DNA from: Flavobacteriales bacterium UBA1986
Lineage (GTDB): Bacteria; Bacteroidota; Bacteroidia; Flavobacteriales_G; Salibacteraceae
Direction: 5' to 3'
NCBI GenBank assembly: GCA_002336245.1
Contig: DDDG01000007.1
Location: 1-9,033, forward strand
DNA length: 9,033 nt
Shown: one piece after another, positions 1 through 5,620 of the stretch
Position numbering within the stretch: position 1 is the stretch's first letter
Layout: every line of letters starts with the position of its first letter
The notes under the pieces: generated by a model
What the model was told of the DNA's origin: nothing
The model's database searches: none
What the model saw: only the letters and a program-made list of their open reading frames with translations
Translations under genes and position numbers: made by a program

Positions 1-35
1 AGTAGAGAGTAGAGAGTAGAGAGTGGATAGTAGGT
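1..35. repeat. Tandem heptamer array (AGTAGAG units)
   Basis: Three perfect AGTAGAG units (1-7, 8-14, 15-21) are followed by two degenerate ones, AGTGGAT (22-28) and AGTAGGT (29-35). The array begins at the window edge, so it probably continues to the left. The 7-bp period is not a multiple of three, which argues against it being coding. Confidence 0.85.
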
Positions 36-78
36 CATCTTCTTGGCTCTTGTTCAAATTCACCGAAGCATAGTCAGA

Positions 79-93
79 CTGAGCTTGTCGAAG
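79..93 (+). repeat. Dispersed-type intergenic motif CTGAGCTTGTCGAAG
   Basis: The reverse complement is CTTCGACAAGCTCAG, a core I recall from short dispersed intergenic repeats in many bacterial genomes. The copy lies inside a longer imperfect inverted repeat (AGACT at 76-80, AGTCT at 92-96). There is only one copy in the window, so its repetitive nature rests on prior knowledge and not on this sequence. Confidence 0.45.
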
Positions 94-214
94 TCTTCTT
101 TAAATAGGATGATTTCCGCCTTCGTTTGGCTCCTGCGGGTAAAGAGAGAGAGAGTGATGGAGTGGAGGAGTGAAACCCGCCTTCCCCGCCTTCGATGCTC
201 TCATTCGGGCAGGC

Positions 215-228
215 CCGCCAGCCGGCGG
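215..228. repeat. GC-rich hairpin CCGCC-AGCC-GGCGG
   Basis: A perfect 5-bp GC stem (215-219 pairs with 224-228) closes a four-base loop. It sits in a GC-rich patch (about 176-236) that differs from the AT-rich surroundings. No T-run follows, so it does not look like an intrinsic terminator. It resembles a short palindromic dispersed repeat and may form one composite unit with the 79-93 motif. Confidence 0.5.
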
Positions 229-268
229 ATCTTTCGGTTAGAGAGTGAAAGAGTGGTTTAAAGTTTTT

Positions 269-296
269 AGTTGGAGGTTATAAGTTACAGGTTGAT
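269..296. repeat. Degenerate heptamer array (RGTTNNN units)
   Basis: Four consecutive 7-base units, AGTTGGA, GGTTATA, AGTTACA and GGTTGAT, share the RGTT start. The period is the same as in the array at 1-35, although the unit sequence has diverged. Confidence 0.6.
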
Positions 297-464
297 GCTC
301 AACTAAAATCATGAATCAATAATTCGCACATCTTCATATCTGCAGATTTCCACATCTACACCTATTCTTTCACGATTCGGAAAACCTCGAATAAATACTC
401 AAAGTAGAGAAGTGATAGTCGGGCGAATGCAATAATCTCGGATATTCGTCGTATTCAAAACTGA

Positions 465-1487
465 ATGAACCGCATAGCCCTCATTGTACTTTCATTTTTT
501 CTGTCAACGAATTTGTTGGCTCAAGTATCGGGATCGCGTGTGTACACATTCCTCAACCTACCTCAGTCGGCTAGAGAAGCTGCTCTAGGTGGGGCTTCAA
601 TGGCGCATCGCGATGGCGGACTTCAAACCGCTTTATCGAATCCAGCTCTTCTAGATGCTCGGGCCGACGGCTCATTTGGCTTGTTGTTCAGTCCTTTCAT
701 TGCGGGAATGAATTACGGAAATGTGACTTACGCTAAAGAGACGAAAGCACTTGGTACAGTCGCAGCTTCAATGCAGTTTTTCAGTTATGGGAAGTTCACG
801 GAGGCAGATGAAACTGGCGTTCAACTCGGTGAATTCAGTGCCGCGGATTACGCTCTTTCTTTCATGAACAGTCGGAAGCTCAGCGACCAAATTCAAATGG
901 GAGTTGCTGCCAAGTTTATTTATTCAAGCCTTCAAGATGTTCAATCCTTTGGCTTCGCCTTCGATGTGGGCGCTTCCTATGCAGGTGCAGATTCAGCATT
1001 TTACTTCAGTGCTTTAGTTAAGAATGTAGGGAGTCAAATTGTTCCCTACCAGAATGGAGAGTTCAACAATCTTCCTTTGGATGTGCAATTGGCCATTTCC
1101 AGGAAAGTTGCGAAAGCACCTTTTCGCGTTATGGCGGCAGCCACAAGTTTGCAACGTTGGGACCTGCGTCACGATTATCAACTTACAGCCGATCAGGCAG
1201 AGGCAAGGTTTAATCTCGATATGCTGATGCGGCATTTTGTGCTCGGATTGGAGTTTGTTCCTTCGAATAAGTTCAACCTCCGACTGGGCTACAATTACAG
1301 GCGTCAACGTGAATTGCAATTAGACGATCGAACGGGTGCTGCCGGCTTTTCTGGAGGATTGGAGTTCAAAACCAAGAAGTACAGCTTTAGCTACGGATTT
1401 GCTCGCTACCACCTAAGTTCTACGAGCCACCATTTGAATCTCATCCTCAACTTCAAGGAATTCAAAAGAAGGACCGAAAATTCCTAG
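465..1487 (+). CDS. porQ: Type IX secretion system protein PorQ
   Basis: Predicted outer-membrane beta-barrel protein of the PorV/FadL-like type. In Porphyromonas gingivalis PorQ belongs to the PorU-PorV-PorQ-PorZ attachment complex, which cleaves the sorting domain of T9SS cargo and fixes it to the cell surface. The 340-aa product has a clear signal peptide (hydrophobic residues about 5-17, cleavage probably after LLAQ near residue 20). The mature N-terminus follows the PorQ pattern, with YTFLNLPQSAREAALGG and then LSNPALL. The remainder alternates in beta-strand fashion with many aromatic residues, as expected for a barrel, and the length fits the family. The ATG at 465 is chosen because the signal peptide starts there; no Shine-Dalgarno sequence is present. 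cmk begins 10 bp after its stop, a pairing I recall as conserved in Bacteroidota and which supports the call. Its own promoter was not found. Confidence 0.88.
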   Translation: MNRIALIVLSFFLSTNLLAQVSGSRVYTFLNLPQSAREAALGGASMAHRDGGLQTALSNPALLDARADGSFGLLFSPFIAGMNYGNVTYAKETKALGTVAASMQFFSYGKFTEADETGVQLGEFSAADYALSFMNSRKLSDQIQMGVAAKFIYSSLQDVQSFGFAFDVGASYAGADSAFYFSALVKNVGSQIVPYQNGEFNNLPLDVQLAISRKVAKAPFRVMAAATSLQRWDLRHDYQLTADQAEARFNLDMLMRHFVLGLEFVPSNKFNLRLGYNYRRQRELQLDDRTGAAGFSGGLEFKTKKYSFSYGFARYHLSSTSHHLNLILNFKEFKRRTENS

Positions 1488-1497
1488 ATTCGTCGTC

Positions 1498-2187
1498 ATG
1501 GCGGACAAAATAAACATTGCAATAGATGGCTTTTCCGGTTCTGGAAAAAGCACCCTCGCAAAAGATTTGGCAGAACGATTGTCGTACCTCTTCATCGATA
1601 CGGGTTCCATGTATCGTGCTGTGAGTTTGTTTGCTCTTCAGGAAGGTCTTTTTAAAGACGGACAATTGCAGACCCAATTGCTCATCGATTGTTTGGATGT
1701 GCTTCATGTGGATTTCGCCTTTAACGAAGAGGAGGGAAAATACTGCGTTCGGCTGAATGGAATGGAAGTGGAGAAGGATATCCGCGGTCTGGAAGTTTCG
1801 AATGTGGTGAGTCAGGTAGCTGCTGTTGCAGAAGTACGTAAGAAATTGGTGGCTCTGCAGCGCCACTTAGGAATGTCGAAAGGAGTGGTAATGGACGGTC
1901 GGGATATTGGGACCGTCGTGTTTCCCGATGCAGAACTGAAAATATTTGTCACAACTTCAGCCGAAGAACGAGCTCAAAGGCGCTATGCGCAGTTGCGCTC
2001 AAAAGGTGAGGATGTTAATTACGATGAGGTTCTCAACAACATTCAATCGCGCGATAAAATGGACACGGAGCGCGAAGCTTCACCGCTTCGGCAGGCTGCA
2101 GATGCTAAGTTGCTCGACAATCAGCGCATGAATCGCTTAGAACAGCTCCAAGTCGCTTTGAAGTGGGTTGAGGAAACTTTAAACTAG
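1498..2187 (+). CDS. cmk: (d)CMP kinase
   Basis: Cytosolic cytidylate kinase that phosphorylates CMP and dCMP with ATP, in pyrimidine nucleotide recycling. The 229-aa length is normal for the bacterial enzyme. A Walker A loop runs from G11 to S18 (GFSGSGKS). It is followed by the nucleotide-binding DTGSMYRA segment (about residues 35-42), the conserved MDGRDIGTVVFPDA block near residues 131-144 and the lid-type region RDKMDTER...SPL. All motifs are intact. It lies 10 bp downstream of porQ on the same strand and is probably co-transcribed. Its last 9 bases overlap the end of the convergent thiolase gene. No Shine-Dalgarno sequence precedes the ATG. Confidence 0.96.
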   Translation: MADKINIAIDGFSGSGKSTLAKDLAERLSYLFIDTGSMYRAVSLFALQEGLFKDGQLQTQLLIDCLDVLHVDFAFNEEEGKYCVRLNGMEVEKDIRGLEVSNVVSQVAAVAEVRKKLVALQRHLGMSKGVVMDGRDIGTVVFPDAELKIFVTTSAEERAQRRYAQLRSKGEDVNYDEVLNNIQSRDKMDTEREASPLRQAADAKLLDNQRMNRLEQLQVALKWVEETLN

Positions 2188-3354
2188 CTCAACAACCATG
2201 GCGCTCGCGCCACCTCCGCCGTTGCAGATTCCAGCAGCTCCAAGTTTAGCTCCGTTTTGCTTAAGAACATTTAGAAGCGTTACAATGATGCGAGAGCCGG
2301 AATTTCCTAGTGGATGACCTAGAGAAACAGCTCCACCGTTGGTGTTCACTTTTGCCGGATTCAATTCCATCATTTGTGTGTTGGCGATACCGACTACCGC
2401 AAAAGCTTCATTGAGTTCGAAGTACTCGATGTCGGTCATTTCCAAACCTGCTTTTCCAATCGCGATTGGAACTGCTTTGGCTGGAGCTGTGGTGAACCAT
2501 TCGGGTTTCTGAGCCGCGTCGGCATAAGAGCGAATCTTAGCGATGGGCTTCAAACCTAAGGCTTCCATTTTTTCTTTCGACATCAATACGAGGGCAGAGG
2601 CACCATCGTTGAGCGTGGACGCATTGGCAGCGGTAACAGTTCCTTCTTTCTGGAACACTGGACGAAGCGTTGGAATCTTCTCCATTTTTACATTCTTGTA
2701 TTCTTCGTCTTCAGAAACTACGATGGCATCGCCTCTTCTTTGTGGAACCTCCACAGGAACAATCTCGTCGGCGAATTTACCAGCAGCCCAAGCAGCTGCA
2801 GAACGTTCGTAAGATTCTACAGTGAATTTGTCTTGGTCTTCACGGCTGATCTTGCATTCAGAAGCGCAGAGCTCAGCGGCATTTCCCATGTGGTAGTCGT
2901 TGTAAACATCGGTGAGGCCGTCGAGTACCATTCCGTCTTGCATGCTGATTGGGCCCAACTTAACGCCGTTTCTGGCATTCATGTAGTGAGGAACAGAAGA
3001 CATATTCTCCATTCCACCAACAACAACCGCTTCGCGATCTCCGGCGATGATGGCTTGAGCACCGAGCATGATCGATTTCATTCCTGAAGCACATACTTTA
3101 TTCACAGTGGTGGCTGGAACGTTCTCAGAGATGCCAGCAAACATGGCGGCCTGACGTGCAGGTGCTTGTCCGAGTCCGGCTTGAAGAACACAACCCATGT
3201 ACACCTCTTCGATTTCTGAAGCGTCGATGCCTCCTTTAGTCAAAGCACCTTTAATTGCTGCGGCGCCCAACTTAGTGGCGGGTACTGTAGATAGTGATCC
3301 CATGAAGCTACCTATGGGAGTTCGGACTGCTGATACGATGAATACCTCTCTCAT
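2179..3354 (-). CDS. Acetyl-CoA C-acetyltransferase (thiolase family)
   Basis: Cytosolic thiolase that condenses two acetyl-CoA to acetoacetyl-CoA or runs the reverse cleavage. The 391-aa length is typical. The catalytic residues are all visible: nucleophilic C88 in NKVCASGMKS, the NEAF motif at N315-F318, H347 in SLGHPLGNSG, and C377 in the terminal GICNGGGGASA block. The N-terminal FIVSAVRTPIGSF is also characteristic of biosynthetic-type acetyl-CoA acetyltransferases. A longer-chain 3-ketoacyl-CoA substrate cannot be excluded from sequence. It is apparently monocistronic: no fatty-acid oxidation partner lies next to it, the left neighbour is convergent and the right neighbour divergent. 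A good promoter lies upstream (3398-3427), giving a leader of roughly 35 nt. Confidence 0.95.
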   Translation of the reverse strand: MREVFIVSAVRTPIGSFMGSLSTVPATKLGAAAIKGALTKGGIDASEIEEVYMGCVLQAGLGQAPARQAAMFAGISENVPATTVNKVCASGMKSIMLGAQAIIAGDREAVVVGGMENMSSVPHYMNARNGVKLGPISMQDGMVLDGLTDVYNDYHMGNAAELCASECKISREDQDKFTVESYERSAAAWAAGKFADEIVPVEVPQRRGDAIVVSEDEEYKNVKMEKIPTLRPVFQKEGTVTAANASTLNDGASALVLMSKEKMEALGLKPIAKIRSYADAAQKPEWFTTAPAKAVPIAIGKAGLEMTDIEYFELNEAFAVVGIANTQMMELNPAKVNTNGGAVSLGHPLGNSGSRIIVTLLNVLKQNGAKLGAAGICNGGGGASAMVVELV

Positions 3355-3397
3355 GTTTGTGATTTTTCGGATGATGAATCGCCCATTTTGGGGGCAG

Positions 3398-3427
3398 CAA
3401 AAGTAATGATTCCATAGTGCAATTCAA
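3398..3427 (-). promoter_or_regulatory. Predicted Bacteroidota-type promoter of the thiolase gene
   Basis: On the minus strand TACTTTTG (3398-3405) matches the -7 consensus TAnnTTTG exactly. TTG (3425-3427) lies 19 bases upstream, inside the usual 17-23 spacing for the -33 element. Transcription should start near 3390. Confidence 0.65.
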
Positions 3428-3430
3428 GGG

Positions 3431-3458
3431 GCGAATTCTGTGCGAATTCTTATAGAAT
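3431..3458. repeat. Direct repeat and small palindrome between divergent promoters
   Basis: GCGAATTCT occurs twice (3431-3439 and 3442-3450), 11 bases apart, which is about one helical turn. The second copy runs into the palindrome ATTCT-TAT-AGAAT (3446-3458). The element lies just upstream of the thiolase -33 element and 43 bp before the candidate promoter of the HD phosphodiesterase gene. It could be a regulator site, but no known operator is recognised. Confidence 0.4.
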
Positions 3459-3500
3459 ATTCCGTTGTTCAAAAAGCATCGAAGAAGTCGTTTGGAAGCA

Positions 3501-3532
3501 TTGGATTCAAAGCCTTCATTCCCCTATTTTCG
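3501..3532 (+). promoter_or_regulatory. Possible promoter of the HD phosphodiesterase operon
   Basis: TTG (3501-3503) is followed after 21 bases by TATTTTCG (3525-3532), which has one mismatch to TAnnTTTG. Transcription would begin only a few bases before the ATG at 3541, so the mRNA would be leaderless or nearly so. This is weaker than the other three promoter calls. Confidence 0.35.
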
Positions 3533-3540
3533 TTGTGCCC

Positions 3541-5619
3541 ATGAATAAGATTCTTGAAGACATCCGAAGTACACCGCAGCTCTTGTTGAAGACCTTTTTG
3601 GTCGTGCTCGGAATAGCGTGGTTGGTGACTCTATTTCCGAGAGAAGTGAAGTTCAAATATGAATTTCAGAAGGGCATGCCATGGTTGCATGAAAAACTCA
3701 TAGCTCCTTTCGATTTCGCCATCTATAAAAGTGTTGACGAACTGCAAGAAGAAGAGCGCGCTATTCGAAATGATCACAGTCCTTATTTCGTTCGACGTGC
3801 CGAAATCGGGGAGAAACAATTGCATGATTTTGAAGTCAGCTTTCGAGCGATTTGGGATAGTTTGCATTACTCCGATGAAGATGGATATCCGGAGTTTACT
3901 CAGAAGGCTGAACTCGAATTTGGTCAAGAAGTACTAGGGGAGATTTACCGACGAGGTTTGATTGAAAGCCATGAAAGCATCGACGGAAAAGGAGAGCAAT
4001 TCGTGCTGAATATTTCCGATCAACAGGTTAGTGAAGAGTATGAATTGAATGAAATTTACTTGATTTCAGGTGCGATACAATTCATTGAAAATCAGTTATC
4101 AGAGAACTCTCAATTCAACAAAACATTTATTGAAACCTTGCTCGCCGAGCATTTGCGTCCGAACGTTTTTTACGATAAGACGACCACTGATTTAAGCTTG
4201 CAAGAACGCTTGAAAGACATCTCACTTACCTACGGTAAAGTGGCCAAGGATTTAAAGATTGTGGATCAAGGAGAGGTGGTAAACGACGATCTTTTTCGAA
4301 AGCTGTCTTCCCTCAAAAGAGAGTATGAACTCCGCAGTGGGAACATGGAGAATTCGGCCGTCTTGATCTTTGGCCAAACGCTCATTGTGTTCATCTGCAT
4401 TTCGGTGCTTCTTCTCTTTCTAACCATTTTCAGAAAGGACGTCATCAACGAAAACAACCGCTTCTATTTTGTGCTTTTAGTTTTCGTGCTCACGGTCAGT
4501 TTTTCGGCTCTTCCTTCCGTCTTTGATGGACTGGATATTATGGCTTTGCCCTTTTGCATATTGCCCATTCTAATTCGAACTTTTTTCGATACACGACTGG
4601 CCATTTTAACTCATGTAATTGCTTGCTTGTTGATTGGCTTTTTAGCTCCCAATGGTTTTGAATTTGTCTTTGTTCAATCCGTAACAGGGATTGCAGCTGT
4701 ATACAGCCTGGTTAGTTTGAGAAAACGATCTCAACTGCTCACGACCTCATTGGTGATTTTTATAGTGTATTCAGCAACTTATACGGGGCTTTCAATTCTT
4801 CATGAAGGAGATTGGGCAAGTATCAACTGGAGAAAGCTTCAATGGTTTGGCGCGAGTGCGATTTTCACCTTACTGGTCTATCCATTGATTTTCATTTTTG
4901 AGAAGATGTTCCGCTTCGTGTCGGATGTAACACTGATGGAACTCTCCGATTCGAACGCTCCTTTGCTTCGCGACTTAAGCAGCAAAGCACCTGGAACCTT
5001 TCAGCATTCCTTACAAGTGGCGAACCTTGCCGAGGCAGGCGCATCAGCGATTGGCGCAGATCCACTCTTAGTTCGTACGGGAGCCTTGTACCACGACATT
5101 GGAAAAATGCTTCAGCCACAATACTTCATCGAAAATCAACTGGGCGGACACAACCCTCACGATGAACTTGCCTTTGGAGCTTCAGCTCTGGTAATCATTC
5201 AACACGTTTTGGATGGGGTGCAGCTGGCTCGTAAGGCAAATCTCCCAAGTCAGATCATTGAGTTCATCCAAACACATCATGGAACTACCCATACTCGATT
5301 CTTCTTTGTAAAAGCTCAGCAAGCAGGGGAGACAGTGAATGAGAAGGATTTTCAGTATCCAGGACCAATTCCATTTTCCAAGGAGACGGCGGTATTGATG
5401 ATGGCCGATTCTGTGGAGGCTGCTTCGAAATCATTGAAGGAATACAGCGAAGAGAACATTGATCATTTGGTAGAGGGGATTATTGAAAACCAAAGAAAGG
5501 AAGGCCAATACGAAGAGGCCGACATTACTTTCAAAGACATCAGCACCTTAAAGAAATTGTTTAAAGGGATGCTTAAGAACATTTATCACGTAAGAATCGA
5601 ATACCCAGAGGAAGAATAG
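3541..5619 (+). CDS. PgpH-like 7TM-HD domain phosphohydrolase
   Basis: Membrane-anchored HD-superfamily phosphodiesterase. Characterised relatives (PgpH of Listeria) hydrolyse cyclic di-AMP to pApA; that activity here is inferred from family. Numbered from the ATG at 3541 (692 aa), a first membrane helix spans about 13-33. A long acidic extracytoplasmic region (about 35-265) corresponds to the 7TM-HDED sensor. A multi-helix membrane bundle follows (about 273-453), and then a cytoplasmic HD domain. Metal-binding residues are visible: H489 (FQHS), H518-D519 in the HDIGK motif, H537 and H540 in GGHNPHD, H555, H579-H580 in THHGTT, and D623 in MADSVEA. All appear intact. A GTG two codons upstream (3535) is an alternative start; ATG is preferred. 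The next gene starts one base after its stop, so the two form an operon. Confidence 0.9.
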   Translation: MNKILEDIRSTPQLLLKTFLVVLGIAWLVTLFPREVKFKYEFQKGMPWLHEKLIAPFDFAIYKSVDELQEEERAIRNDHSPYFVRRAEIGEKQLHDFEVSFRAIWDSLHYSDEDGYPEFTQKAELEFGQEVLGEIYRRGLIESHESIDGKGEQFVLNISDQQVSEEYELNEIYLISGAIQFIENQLSENSQFNKTFIETLLAEHLRPNVFYDKTTTDLSLQERLKDISLTYGKVAKDLKIVDQGEVVNDDLFRKLSSLKREYELRSGNMENSAVLIFGQTLIVFICISVLLLFLTIFRKDVINENNRFYFVLLVFVLTVSFSALPSVFDGLDIMALPFCILPILIRTFFDTRLAILTHVIACLLIGFLAPNGFEFVFVQSVTGIAAVYSLVSLRKRSQLLTTSLVIFIVYSATYTGLSILHEGDWASINWRKLQWFGASAIFTLLVYPLIFIFEKMFRFVSDVTLMELSDSNAPLLRDLSSKAPGTFQHSLQVANLAEAGASAIGADPLLVRTGALYHDIGKMLQPQYFIENQLGGHNPHDELAFGASALVIIQHVLDGVQLARKANLPSQIIEFIQTHHGTTHTRFFFVKAQQAGETVNEKDFQYPGPIPFSKETAVLMMADSVEAASKSLKEYSEENIDHLVEGIIENQRKEGQYEEADITFKDISTLKKLFKGMLKNIYHVRIEYPEEE
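5607..5612 (+). promoter_or_regulatory. Shine-Dalgarno-like site for the PrsW fusion gene
   Basis: AGAGGA ends eight bases before the ATG at 5621 and lies inside the last codons of the HD phosphodiesterase gene. It is the only obvious Shine-Dalgarno-like sequence before a start in this window. It supports the ATG at 5621 as the start and reinitiation or coupled translation across the one-base gap. Confidence 0.5.
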
Positions 5620-5620
5620 G

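Larger units (their letters stand above)
1..464. other. Repeat-rich intergenic region without a credible gene
   Basis: I see no convincing coding sequence here. The only longer open frame (43-261, plus) has a basic, low-complexity translation with no recognisable motif, and it runs through the repeats. The left 300 bases contain a heptamer array (1-35), a dispersed-type motif (79-93), purine-rich octamer-like units (AGTGATGG, AGTGGAGG, AGTGAAAC at 153-176), a GC-rich hairpin (215-228) and a second heptamer array (269-296). CCGCCTTCG occurs twice (116-124 and 186-194). From about 297 to 464 the sequence is AT-rich and apparently unique. It must contain the porQ promoter, but it holds no TAnnTTTG match, so I do not call one. 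No Shine-Dalgarno sequence precedes the porQ ATG. Confidence 0.7.

Noticed and set aside
1..35. Start of a CRISPR array
   Set aside because: The units are only 7 bp long with no spacers, and there is no cas gene in the window.
43..261. Plus-strand open frame of 72 codons in the left intergenic region
   Set aside because: The translation is low-complexity and rich in Arg and Ser, it crosses repeats and a GC-rich hairpin, and it has no ribosome site or recognisable motif.
1462..1866. 134-codon minus-strand open frame
   Set aside because: It is antisense to the cmk gene, which has every kinase motif intact. It is a shadow of codon bias.
2199..2212. Perfect hairpin TGGCGC-TC-GCGCCA just past the cmk stop, considered as a terminator
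   Set aside because: It has no following T-run on either strand, has a very small loop, and encodes part of the conserved GGGGASAMV end of the thiolase. Coding constraint explains it.
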